64,000 bases of DNA from Aurelia coerulea (taxonomy: Eukaryota; Cnidaria; Scyphozoa; Semaeostomeae; Ulmaridae). Location of the stretch: assembly GCA_039566865.1 (NCBI GenBank), contig CM076949.1, positions 15,352,501 through 15,416,500 on the forward strand, written 5' to 3'. This document shows, one piece after another, positions 29,881 through 40,639 of the stretch (position 1 is the first letter of the stretch; each line of letters begins with the position of its first letter). The translations under genes were made by a program, and so were the position numbers. The notes beneath the pieces were generated by a model. It was not told the origin of the DNA. It saw nothing but the letters and a program-made list of their open reading frames with translations, and did no database searches.

Positions 29881-32694
29881 ATGGCTAGCGCTGAAAAGGA
29901 CATGTTGCGTGCCTTAATGAACGAATATAAAATACTCTATGGAAAGCTTCAAATTGAATTTTGGGAAAACATGATCAGGTACCTGGCAACATTGGTCGAC
30001 TCTGGAGATGTTGCAGATCTCATTGCGCAACTAAAAGAACATATCTACTCTGCAAGAGCTGCAATTAAAAGAACACGTTACAGGAAGCTCAGTAACTTGA
30101 CAGGAAGCACCGAATTTGTACAACTGGAGAGGGAACTCGATGAGACTTTTGAGTTTCTGGTGGATTTGAAATCACTGATGAACCATCCACAAGGTACGGA
30201 AGAATGCAACGCGGAAGACAATGCTTCTTTGGATTTGGAAAACATACGACGTACTTTGATGGCCGATGAAGAAGTTTCAGTTTCCAACCAACCGCCAAGC
30301 ACAAATTTAGTAACAAGAACATTTGGCGAATCAACAAATGAAGAGACGGTCCAGCAAGAGGTATTAAATGATGTAAATTTTCAGTGTAAAATAGATAGTA
30401 ATGGACGTATTGAAGGACAATTTGTAAATGACAAAGTTGTAAATTTATCAAAAAGGGCTCTTACAGAGCCAGAGATTTCGGTGTTATCAAAGGGTTTGAA
30501 GTTTGTTACGACTCCTAAGGAGATTGATTTTTCGCAGATTAAAATTGATTTGGAAAATTTCGGCAGACGTCTTCGTCTAAAGTGGTATTTTAGAGAAACA
30601 GATAATTTGTCCCAGTATCCAGCATTTAAGACACGTAGCAAATTTAATCCTCGAAACAAGGATGTTGCTATTGAGTTGTACCTCAGTAAGTTAGAGGAGG
30701 AATTTATGAATATATGTGTACGAGGAAATAATTATAGTAATATCAGTAGGGAGGAGCTTTCAGCAATCAACAGCTTGAAAGCTGACCGAACGATCGTTAT
30801 CAAGGAGGCGGACAAGGGTTCAGGGGTGGTTGTGTGGGACAGAGAGGATTATATTCAGGAAGCAGAGGGGCAATTAGGGGATTCAGAGGTTTACAGCAAA
30901 CTTGATAACGATCCTTCGGAACGACTTCACCAAATCATAGCTGATACCTTAGATATTATAAGAGATAGAGGAGATATCGACGAAAAAACCTTGGAATATT
31001 TTATGGTTAACAATCCAAGGTTAGGACGTTTCTATCTCCTCCCTAAGATACATAAAAGGTTAAATAGTGTGCCAGGGAGACCAGTCATCTCCAATTGTGG
31101 ATTTTTTACAGAGAATATTTCGGAATTTTTGGATCATCATTTGCAACCATTGGCAAAAAAGGTTAGGTCGTACATTAAAGACACCAACCATTTTCTTCAA
31201 AAAATCCACAATTTGGGGCAACTCCCTGAAAATGCTATTTTGTGTACAGTGGATGTTGTTGGGCTCTACCCTAGCATTCCGCATGAAGAGGGATTGGAAG
31301 CCTTACGGGAAGCACTTGAACATCGAGAAGATAAGACCATTTCCACGAACTCCCTTACGGAGCTTGCTCGCGTGGTTTTGAAAAACAACTTTTTTGAATT
31401 CAATGGGGACTTTTACCAGCAACTTAGGGGTACTGCTATAGGAACTAAATGTGCTCCAAGTTATGCGATTCTTTACTTGGCGGCTCTTGAGGAAAAGTTA
31501 CTTTCGGAAGCTCAGTGGAAACCATGGCTGTGGTGGAGGTATATAGACGACGTCTTTTTGGTTTGGTTGCACGGGGAGGAAAAACTCAGGGATTTTGTAA
31601 ATTTCCTTAATGGGGCCCATGATTCGATTAAGTTCACTGCAGAATGGTCCTCGGAAAAAGTTAATTTTCTCGATGTTCAAGTCATCAAACAAGGTAACAA
31701 AATTGTCACTGATTTGTTTACAAAACCTACTGATACCCATCAACTCTTACATCACACTTCATGTCATCCTAGCCATACCAAAAAGGGTATTCCTTACAGC
31801 CAGGCTCTCAGAATTCGGCGCATTTGTTCAGAGGAAACTTTTTTCGAAAATAGGGTGGGGGATCTAAAAACTTGGCTGCTGGCAAGGGGTTATATCGAAA
31901 ACGAGGTCGATAGTCAAGTTGAACGCGTTCGTCTAAAAAACCGTGCTGCTTTACTAGATACCAAACCCAAGACCAAGGATGACACGAGGATACCGTTGGT
32001 ACTAACATATCACCCAGCTCTGCACAAGGTACACGAAATCATTCGGGGTAATCAAAATATTCTTTTGGTGGATAATGAACATAATAATGTTTTCAAAGAC
32101 AAAATATTTGTTTCGTTCCGAAGGGCAAAAAGTCTGAAAGACAAACTCGTAAGGGCAAAACTTGCAAATCTCGATGAAGAGTTGATGGAAAAGGGCACCT
32201 TCAGATGTAATGGTAGAAGAAGTTGTCAGATTTGTCCTTTAATGAGGGAGGGAGATACTTTCCAAAATTTCAACTCAACAAGGTCGTTTCAAACGTTTTC
32301 TGGAAAGTATGACTGTAATTCCGAATACGTGGTTTATCTGTTGCAATGTGATCGTTGTAACAAAAAATATGTGGGGAGTACTAAGACAAAATTTCGGCAA
32401 AGATTTAATGTTTACAAGTCATACTTTAGGTCTTATTCACGCAAACATAACGAAGGCTCCCTTGACAGGGGGAAACCTATTCCACAGGCAAGCTTTTTTG
32501 CGCATTTTTTTGAAAACGGACACAACGGGGCATTTACGGTTGGGATAAAAATAATCGACGGGGCAGAGGATGTTTATTCACTTCGGAGAAAAGAACTTTA
32601 CTGGCAGTATCGGCTTGGAACGTTCTCGCCAAATGGTCTCAATGAAAGAGCGGCAGATGTGGAATTAGACATGTTTGCGTGTGGAACAGCATAG
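29881..32694 (+). CDS. intact PLE polyprotein (RT + GIY-YIG), 937 aa
   Basis: ATG 29881 opens a frame without stop to 32692-32694. Domains: helical N-terminal region (about 1-260); RT from about 300 with IVIKEADKGSGVVVWDREDY, LLPKIHKRLNSVPGRPVIS (about 385-403), CTVDVVGLYPSIPHEEG (about 456-472, first catalytic Asp), GTAIGTKCAPSYAILYLA, RYIDDVFLVW (about 553-562, YIDD) and VNFLDVQV. The linker has SQALRIRRIC and the Cys motif RCNGRRSCQICPL (about 775-787). The GIY-YIG nuclease has YVVYLLQCDRCNKKYVGSTK (about 816-835), FRQRFNVYKS with the catalytic Arg, and RKELYWQYRLGTFSPNGLN with the Glu and Asn. Length and all motifs fit a complete PLE protein, so it may be active. Confidence 0.92.
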   Translation: MASAEKDMLRALMNEYKILYGKLQIEFWENMIRYLATLVDSGDVADLIAQLKEHIYSARAAIKRTRYRKLSNLTGSTEFVQLERELDETFEFLVDLKSLMNHPQGTEECNAEDNASLDLENIRRTLMADEEVSVSNQPPSTNLVTRTFGESTNEETVQQEVLNDVNFQCKIDSNGRIEGQFVNDKVVNLSKRALTEPEISVLSKGLKFVTTPKEIDFSQIKIDLENFGRRLRLKWYFRETDNLSQYPAFKTRSKFNPRNKDVAIELYLSKLEEEFMNICVRGNNYSNISREELSAINSLKADRTIVIKEADKGSGVVVWDREDYIQEAEGQLGDSEVYSKLDNDPSERLHQIIADTLDIIRDRGDIDEKTLEYFMVNNPRLGRFYLLPKIHKRLNSVPGRPVISNCGFFTENISEFLDHHLQPLAKKVRSYIKDTNHFLQKIHNLGQLPENAILCTVDVVGLYPSIPHEEGLEALREALEHREDKTISTNSLTELARVVLKNNFFEFNGDFYQQLRGTAIGTKCAPSYAILYLAALEEKLLSEAQWKPWLWWRYIDDVFLVWLHGEEKLRDFVNFLNGAHDSIKFTAEWSSEKVNFLDVQVIKQGNKIVTDLFTKPTDTHQLLHHTSCHPSHTKKGIPYSQALRIRRICSEETFFENRVGDLKTWLLARGYIENEVDSQVERVRLKNRAALLDTKPKTKDDTRIPLVLTYHPALHKVHEIIRGNQNILLVDNEHNNVFKDKIFVSFRRAKSLKDKLVRAKLANLDEELMEKGTFRCNGRRSCQICPLMREGDTFQNFNSTRSFQTFSGKYDCNSEYVVYLLQCDRCNKKYVGSTKTKFRQRFNVYKSYFRSYSRKHNEGSLDRGKPIPQASFFAHFFENGHNGAFTVGIKIIDGAEDVYSLRRKELYWQYRLGTFSPNGLNERAADVELDMFACGTA

Positions 32695-33222
32695 ATTTTA
32701 CCATTACATCTGAAGGGTGTCAAGGGAGGCTGCGCTAACGCCAATTTTTGTGGTTCCCTCTGTAACTTCGTGCCTTTCTGCACGTGGTGGTAGGGTGGAA
32801 TCCCCTATCGGGCTATCCTGGATTCAGCATTTGCTAAAATAGTTTAGCGGCTAGCGAATCCATGGAAAGTTACCTGGGGGAGCCACAGAAATAAGTTGGC
32901 ACAGTCTCAAGTGGTTCATAAAGGCTGCCAGTTCCTCTTCACATTTCAATTAAACTACCAAAAGCTCAATGCACAGCTCTTAAATGGCAACATTTCTTAA
33001 GAATACAACGACAATGGTCTTTTGGGTATTGATTTTAGGCTGACTTATGTGTTTTTTTAGAACTTGTTTATGTATCATGTATTCAATTGTAAATTATATT
33101 TTATTTTAAAGTGTATGTATTGTGATGTAAATAATTGTTTACTATAAATACTTGGCTGCCCTGTAAATAGCTCACACTGACGAAGATTTTTATCGAAACG
33201 TTTGAGGCATTTAACAGTTGTG

Positions 33223-33287
<65 letters not shown>
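32695..33287 (+). ncRNA. 3' UTR of intact PLE with hammerhead-like hairpin and (ATT)n tail
   Basis: About 480 bp of UTR, then CTGACGA (33177-33183), one A, stem GAT/ATC with loop TTTT, GAAAC (33195-33199) and a (ATT)n tract at 33223-33287. The element begins right after the (ATT)n tail of the LINE at 29838, so it has ATT microsatellite on both sides. No left pseudo-LTR with a hairpin is visible between 29839 and 29880. Confidence 0.6.
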
Positions 33288-34007
33288 TGCAGGCTTGAAG
33301 GTCAGATAAACCCAACTGCGATTTTTTGATATAATAAACTTTAAAGGGCATATGAAGCGAAAAGTTTTTTCATCGAAATTGGTTAATTTTTGGGTGCTGA
33401 TTCTGAATTTGTTATCAAAATAATCATTTAATCGAAAAATATGTATAGCAGCGAAAGAAACAAATCACAAGCCCCAGACGATGCATCCAGCGATGTAGAA
33501 GATGTTGCAACGCACGATGGACGCAGTTGCCATACCATCACGAGCCACTAGCTTCTGAATGAGCAAGCTCGAATTAATCTGAAGATGGGCCTTGCCTAGG
33601 AAGGGAAGGTTGTTGTCGCGAAGATGAACCTCAAGGCAAGACAAGGAAGATGGCAACAGACCATCACAACTTCGAGCCAGGTTTGAAGACACAGTGTCGT
33701 TACATGAGTGGTAAGTTAACATTGAAATCTTAATACAATAGCTTCTTGTTGGGGGGGGGGGGGAGGGGGAGGCCGTTTGTGAAACGTGTTTGCTTGAATG
33801 AATCTCCAAATAATATGCACTCAGATTCAACCTGCATGATTTTGTTTGTTTGTCAAATTATTTTACATCGATTATGTACATACTCTAGCTTACTATATAC
33901 AAATGTACAAAGTATACTAATCTAAATCGATGGATATATATAATTACATAAATAAATATTTTTACAGTATTTTGATAATCTAACTAAATATAGAAAACTA
34001 AAGAAAA

Positions 34008-34865
34008 CTAGTTCATTGATACATATTGACAGGCACTACATTTACAGTCTGGGCCGTCCCACTTCCTTATCACATTTTTAAAACTATTTAGGTTTTCGGC
34101 CAATTTCATTTCATTTGGCAGTGTATTCCAGATCTGAGGTCCCAATGATCGAAGGCTGTTGGACCCAAAGGTGACTTGATTTGGTCTATAATGCTGTAAG
34201 TCATTGGAGTTACGTAATGAGTACTTGGAAGATTTTATTTTGAAAATATCGTGCATGAAAGAGGGATTTAAATTGTTTAAGTCTTAAAAACTTCTATGCA
34301 GAGAACTCTTAGACGGGAAACATGCATAGAACACCTATCTGATTTGGAAAGTAAGTCGCTATATGAACTAAGGTGATCATTGTGTAAAAATCTAAGGGCA
34401 CGTTCTTGAATCTTCTCAATTTTTTGCACAGATTTAGCTGATGAGAAGTACCATACTAGAGGGCAATAATCAAAATTTGAATATACAAAGCTCTGGACAA
34501 GAATCTTCTTTTCATTACAGCCAATATATTGTTTCAGTATTTTTAAAACATTGAGTTGTGATGCGGCTTTTCTGCAAATTTCAGAGATATGCTGTTCAAA
34601 TTTCAGTTTATGATCTAGTTGAATACCTAGCAATTTAACCGTTTCTTCCGATTTGATTATTTTTCCTTGAATGTTGAAATTTTCTCCACTTGTATTCGTT
34701 CGATCCTTTCTAATAACAAGTGCATGGAATTTTTCTGCATTAGCTATCATTTGATTTTGTTTTAGCCAAGTCAAAGCAACTCCAGCTTCTTCTTCCAGCA
34801 CCTCAATCAAATTTGGTAGAGTCTTGGAAAAATAAGCTAGAGTGTTATCATCCAAAAATGTTTTG
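34008..34865 (-). pseudogene. CR1-like LINE RT fragment with frameshift
   Basis: The minus-strand frame starts at a degenerate catalytic box FLDDNTLAYF (usually FADD), followed by VKLLGIQLDHKLKFEQHI, FDYCPLVWYFSSAKSVQKIE and ERALRFLHNDHLSSYSDLL. A 1-bp loss near 34275 shifts the frame (FKTLNNLNPSFM is split), after which IWNTLPNEMKLAENLNSFKN and GPDCKCSAC complete the tail. The UTR continues to about 33850. Dead copy. Confidence 0.8.
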
Positions 34866-35951
34866 CCACATGGCCACATGAATGTTTATATGGCCAGGCT
34901 ACGACAGGCCAGGCGTTTAGGCTAGGCCAAGTTTTCTCTTTCTTTGAAACCAGAAAAATCATGAATGGGCAATCCTCTGGTTGCCATTTCCCCCGCTCCT
35001 TTTGCAACAGGGTCTGATCTACTAGGCCTAGGGTAAAATGGGTAGACCAAGGGTAAAATGGGTGATGTTGATTGCCAAAAGATTGTATATTGTGAACTAT
35101 TCAATCAACATTAAATACTTCAAGTTGAAGGAGAGTGATGCTAACAGATGTAGCTAGCTATAGAGAAAATGAGAACATCTGTTTTTACTTAATCTATTCA
35201 CATGTTTTGTCTTATCCATTCTACCACAGTAGACCCTATCATTCCAGTTTTTCAATGTAGAAAAGTGGCCATTCCATTTTGTAAATTTCAAGCAGCAGAC
35301 TTCTAATTGTCAGCATTTCCTTACTTTAGCAAACACTAAAAACATAACACTTTGCTTTCAACAGATTTCTACGAGATGTAGCTTACAGATGGCTGGCACA
35401 TTGGATCTTCAATTACAGTACCTTGGTTGTGACAACAGGTGGCACTGGCCTGCATGTGCATCTAACTTTATTCAGAACAAATATCGCATGCATGAACACA
35501 GAGGTTATAATGAGGTGGTAGAACATCAGTAAAGATCCATTAATTTGTATATAGATGTCGCGTTTATTGTTTTGTTGTTTCAAATCCTAACCCTGTTTCA
35601 AAATCTGTTTCAAATTAGATGTTAGATGAGATTTGCAAAATGCGAAATTACTCAATGCAAACCATCTTTATTGTTTTTAGTTTGCAGATATTTCACCCAT
35701 TCCGTAATTTGAGAGAGACAAGACTTTAGTTGGGCTGAAATTAAAATGTAGCCTACTGCGACCAGTTTCAAAATTTTTTGATCTCTACCAAGATATCCAT
35801 TTCAGTTTTATCATCCAAACATTTGTGGATCTTACTTTGTTTCAACAGAAAAACTGACAGTCAAATTTCGTCCATGTTAGAGATGCTCATTTGCTGCACA
35901 TATCCAAGAAATGTGTGGCCTGCCTTTCTTGAAGTCACTATTTATTTGTGT
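34866..35951. other. no gene recognised; GGGTAAAATGGG motifs
   Basis: Two copies of AGGGTAAAATGGGT at about 35030-35063 resemble motifs at 55140-55195. Otherwise no feature is seen. Confidence 0.4.
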
Positions 35952-36104
35952 CAGTGGAACCTCCACTAACATATACCTCCAATAACAAATATTTTCATCC
36001 CCAAAATACAGTATTGCAAAAGATGACACATTCACACAGCGGAAACCTCTACAATGGTCAATAACATTGGTCCCATAAGTGCCTGTTACATGGAGGTTCC
36101 ACTG
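35952..36104. mobile_element. pogo/Tigger-type MITE
   Basis: Inverted ends CAGTGGAACCTCC (35952-35964) and GGAGGTTCCACTG (36092-36104) over 153 bp. The CAGTGGAACCTC end is typical of pogo-class elements. No coding content. Confidence 0.75.
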
Positions 36105-37639
36105 TGTATCAAATGCTAAGATCTGGCTATAATTTCTAGTGACTATGCTACAATACAGTTGCTTAGATAACAATAAATTTCAAGTCTCAAAAGATTTGAT
36201 CTTCAAATCTTTAACTTCTTGGTCATTGTCAATTCCCCTTCTTTGGGTTTCCACATTTCCTACATGTGTATGGCTCTTGTTTACTTGCATTAGAACCTTG
36301 CGTGGCAGTGGCATCTTGCTGTTTTGTTCTATTTGCAAATTGCATACTGTGTTGTTGCTCAGCTGAAATGTGAAGAATTGGATGTTGTGAGGGGAACATA
36401 CTTCTTGGTGGTGAATTTATGGCATAGACTTCTTGGTAAAAGATGCAAATGTTTTTTTTTTCAAAATTCTGGTTTATGCTTTCCACAGTGCAAACTTAGG
36501 CATCATTTTTGGCTTGTAGCAATTTGTTGTAATCATGCTGGATGTCTATCAACATTTAGTATGATGGGCAAGCATTTTTTTAACTGAACTTTGAGCCAAG
36601 AAGCAGCAAGAAATATTTGCAACTGAATATCTATGATAAACACTGCCAATAACAAAAACTAAAATACTTACCAGGTGGGTACAAAGGTGTTTGAATCATT
36701 TTCTGTCTGTTCAAACTGTGAAGTCAGTGGCTTTGAAACTTTTGACTCTTATTTGTCCATGATTGTCTTCCTCACAAGGTTGGAGAGCTTTGCACAGCAT
36801 ATTTTATTTCATTATTTCTGCTACATATCCTTTGATAAAGTGGCATGATGAATTGGCTATCCAGGGGTACCAGCCTTTGCAGCTTTCTCCTTTGGGTTAA
36901 CCCCAGGGGGACCTTTTTTATTTAAGATATGTGTGCTCAGGATACTTTTTTGGGTATGTTGGAAAAATTAAAAATTTTTGAAAAATATGAATTATAAATA
37001 AAACTAAAATGAAATTAGATTATTAAAAGAAAAAAACCTTAATACATTATCGAAATACAATATGGAGAAATCTAGTCAGTCAAGGCATTTTCCTACAAAT
37101 TTAAGATACTGATTACTTTTATTTTTTGGGAATGTAGGGTCTGGAAAAATATATTTTTGGGTCTAGTTTCATGCTAGAAATTATTTGTTTGAATTGATGC
37201 TTTGTACCCCACAGCCTGGGCACCCCTATCCTAAATATAAATGAATACCTCCTGTGGGTAAACCAGCACAGCAGAACTTGCCACCTGGTTTTGTGACTTC
37301 CGTGTTTTGCTAATGGATGTTTTTTTGTTTTAATTGGATGTTTTTTATGGCTATCCGGGACGTCGAAACTCGAGTTGAAAGATGAAGAAAAGAGCAAAGC
37401 TGGTGTCGTTTAATTGCCAGTTTACAGGTTCTCGGATTATTAATTCTATGATAAACTGGTACTTTCTGCAAAACAAAAATCCACAACGAAGAGAAGCCAG
37501 TAAAAGTTTACTTTTGCCATGAAAATCGTTCTATTTAACTTAGGCCCTCTGATGTGCTCTGATCAAGGTTGAAGTCAAAGTCGTTCTTCCACAGCGTGGT
37601 AGGTTCATCACATTTGTTTTCGTCTTTATTCCGTACGAA
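36105..37639. other. interior of the TTAA element, no clear gene
   Basis: A minus-strand frame at 36229-36486 ends with the zinc-knuckle-like EPYTCRKCGNPKKGN. The remainder shows no supported feature. Confidence 0.35.
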
Positions 37640-38190
37640 CTACATGGATGGATAAATTTGGGGTTTCGCAAACAAGCTAGTAAGCTTCATCGGTTCATCA
37701 TATGCATTTTCGTCCTCAGACGCCGTTGCGAAATCTTGTTCGTTGTTTACTGATTTGTGGGTCATTAATTCAAAAATTTCTAACATTCGCAGGCAAGGAA
37801 ACAAGAATAACTTTGAATGAGCAATTAATTTCATTTCAATAATAACGCAAGCAAGTATTTTCGAGCAAAAATATATCCTTACACTGAAAGAAATCGTTTT
37901 CATTCCATTCTTCTTACTCTGTTTTACATGACACTGCGTACAGGAGATCGATGTCATAAAACCGATGGGATAAACACAATACGTCACAACCGGATTGCGA
38001 GGTCTGGGAAGCAGCGTCCTGACCGCGTTCGCAGTGCGCCACATTCTTTGGCTATCCCGGGTAATTCGAAGCGCTAATTTGCAACTTTAGAGGCTGCAAA
38101 TAAAAATTCCTTTCATGCCATCGTGTAAAGCGATGCTTGAAGTCCTAAAAACTTGAATAAAAATGTTCGCTTCATATGCCTTTTAAACTA

Positions 38191-38605
38191 TGAGGATTCC
38201 GATGGCAGTAATATTTTTAACTATTGGGGTCCAAAAGGGTCGATTTGAGGGTTTTGGAAAAGGTAACTCCTTAAAAAAAAAAGCATGATGATAAAGGCCT
38301 GGAACTAGCTCAGACGTGACGAGAAGTGAGTCATAACAACTTCCAAGAGAGGCACAGGAAGTAGGCACAGGAAGAACTCAAGAAGCAAACAGTGAATGAA
38401 ACGCACGGCGTGGCGGACGCATCTCGATCAGTTTACATCACTGTCTCTCTGTATGTTTTTCAACAAAATGTAGGATACCAGAAGTTTCTCTGATATCCGA
38501 AGACCGAGCGTGGAGCAACGCAACTTCAGAGCTTTCTTTCGATGATGAAGAAGGAGCAAAATGAAGAACCCGGTGAGGCCAAGTTAGGCCTACTACTAGG
38601 AGCTG
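38191..38605. other. possible 5' region of the small gene
   Basis: Slightly richer in CpG (38400-38430, 38500-38520) than its surroundings, which would suit a promoter of the 38681 gene, but no core promoter element is recognised. Confidence 0.25.
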
Positions 38606-38680
38606 GTGCTGCTTCATTTTCGTTGTGGTCGATTTTGTCAGTGCATACTTAAACGTTTGGGAGCCTCTGGAAGACGAATA

Positions 38681-40050
38681 ATGGCTGTAGAAATATTATC
38701 GAAGGTTAGAGAAGAAAGAGAACGGTGTGGGAATGACTCAGCAGACGCCCTGATAGAGAACCGTTGTTGGATGCAAGGTACGTTTTTTTAGCATTTCTTA
38801 CCCTACATTTAGTTTAGGCCTAGGGCAGCTGATCCCCTTGATTGTGGTTGATCATCTGATAAATATGGTGCTGTCTTCGGCCTAAACTATCAATATAAAA
38901 CTTGACGGTCCCAAGTGCCTCACAAAGGCAAAGCAAAGATACATTTGACATGCATACAGAGGAAATAACCACGTCTTATTTGCAGTTTTTGAAAAAATAT
39001 GAAACCTGTTTGTTATGTTGGTTCCCTTGCCTATTTATGGATTGTTTTGTGTTATTCTGTTGTTTTTCTTGTTGCTTGTCTTTGTCATTAGGCCTGGTTC
39101 TAAAAGACAATACTTTGGGCTGAGATTAATAATTTATGATTAGCAGAATCATGTTGCTTGGACTGTTTGGACAGCTTATTATATAGGTCCTATTTTGCCC
39201 CAGCTCACTTGCTACCTTCCTAAAGCAAACTTTGCAATTTTTCTAGGTGCAGATGAGGCAAATGTAGAACTGATCGACTTGTTACTGACCTGTATAAAAG
39301 CCTACTGCAAACACATCACTGAAAGTATGGATCAGGGAAGATGCACGTAAGGAAGTTTCAAAATCTTTATTCATTGGTCCATGTATACAACCAATGTCAC
39401 TTTACAGTGAACAATGGCATGAAGCTATCTTGATGGAATGGATGATATCATGATTCTTGCAACAATACTCAAAGTGATATGATTATCTCTGAAATAGAGA
39501 CATGCAAGTTTTCTTTCATAAAGAACTTGGATCAGCCCATGATAGTAAAAGTTTCTTAATGTCATAAAAATGTCTGCATTTTGGTACTGAAAGTCCTTAA
39601 GTTATTTCCAATTTTGTGGGGCATAAACTATGATGTAATTCGTACCCAGAATTGCGTATATTTGTTTCTTGAAATACAGGACAATTTAGCAAGAAAAAAG
39701 AGTAGTATCAGGGTCAAAACATAAAAGCATGGTGAATAATCCTCAAGAATACAAAGCTAAATCTTAATGCAACATAATTACACATAATAATGACCATGGA
39801 TTGTTGAAAGGCGTATTGCCAGCAGCTTCTAAGACCAAACTATTCATTACAGAAAGTGAATTGGCTCGCTGTCTACATTTGCATATCCCTCTCATTTATG
39901 CCCAGTTCTACATGCCTAATCAAAGATGACTTTTCCTACCTTACCAGAGTTATGCAAACTGTTGTCTACCAAGGATTTGCAGGGCTGATTCCTGGAAACC
40001 TCAGAAAGATGCCTACCACTATACTGTTAGCCCGTGCCTACTGCATATAA
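38681..40050 (+). CDS. possible small three-exon gene, unknown function
   Basis: Exon 1 (ATG 38681, or the in-frame ATG 38606, to 38777) ends CAAG before GTACGT and encodes MAVEILSKVREERERCGNDS then ADALIENRCWMQ. Exon 2 (39247-39346) lies between TTTTTCTAG and GTAAGG and encodes ADEANVELIDLLLTCIKAYC then KHITESMDQGRC. Exon 3 (39948-40050) follows the acceptor TTTTCCTACCTTACCAG and encodes VMQTVVYQGFAGLIPGNLRK then MPTTILLARAYCI and TAA. Phases agree: 97+100+103 nt gives 99 residues. Exons 1 and 2 look convincing; exon 3 is less certain. No family is recognised. It lies inside a TYW1 intron on the opposite strand, so transcription needs checking. Confidence 0.4.
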
Positions 40051-40186
40051 TGCAGTCAGAGAGATGCTAAACCTGACCTGTGAGAGAGCAACAGGTTACA
40101 CTCAATGCGATGAAAATGAGATAAACTGACACTGATCATCATTTGAACAATATTCACTACTTTGTAACCATGATAGACATTATCTA

Positions 40187-40400
40187 CGGGGTGCGCCAAA
40201 ATAAACTATGCACTTTTGGCAGGCCACAATAAATCATAAACTGGACCGATTTTGAAGATTTATGACTTAATCTTTAGCAGAAAGCCTGAATTAGATACCA
40301 GGATTTTTGCTAAAGATTATGTCATGCATCTTCAAAATTAGTCCAATGTACGATTTATTGTGGCCTGCCAAACGTGCATAGTTTATTTTGGCGCACCCAG
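40187..40400. mobile_element. TA-flanked palindromic MITE (mariner-type)
   Basis: Arms of about 100 bp with ends GGGGTGCGCCAAAATAAA (left) and its near-perfect complement (right), and TA on both outer sides. The whole element can fold on itself. Confidence 0.85.
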
Positions 40401-40423
40401 TATAAAAATTCGACTTATTATGA

Positions 40424-40424
<1 letters not shown>

Positions 40425-40485
<61 letters not shown>

Positions 40486-40498
40486 ATTATTATTATTA

Positions 40499-40572
<74 letters not shown>

Positions 40573-40624
40573 ATTATTATTATTATCATTATTATCATTA
40601 TTATTAATATTATTATTATTATTG
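40425..40624. repeat. (ATT)n microsatellite with AAT/ATC interruptions
   Basis: About 200 bp, forming the 3' tail side of the minus-strand RLE LINE. Poly-Ile frames are artefacts. Confidence 0.95.
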
Positions 40625-40639
40625 AATTATCGCACACTG

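Larger units (their letters stand above)
33338..38190. mobile_element. candidate TTAA-flanked DNA transposon (Kolobok/piggyBac-type)
   Basis: TTAA followed by AGGGCATATGAAGCG at the left (about 33341-33360) is matched by the inverted AAGGCATATGAAGCG with TTAA at the right (about 38172-38192). The 4.8-kb interior has minus-strand frames with Cys motifs: YTCRKCGNPKKGN (near 36230) and ISCTQCHVKQSKKNG (in 37640-38044). A recognisable transposase was not identified. A LINE (34008-34865) and a pogo-type MITE (35952-36104) are inserted in it. Boundaries rest on a 15-20 bp terminal repeat, so the call is tentative. Confidence 0.45.
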
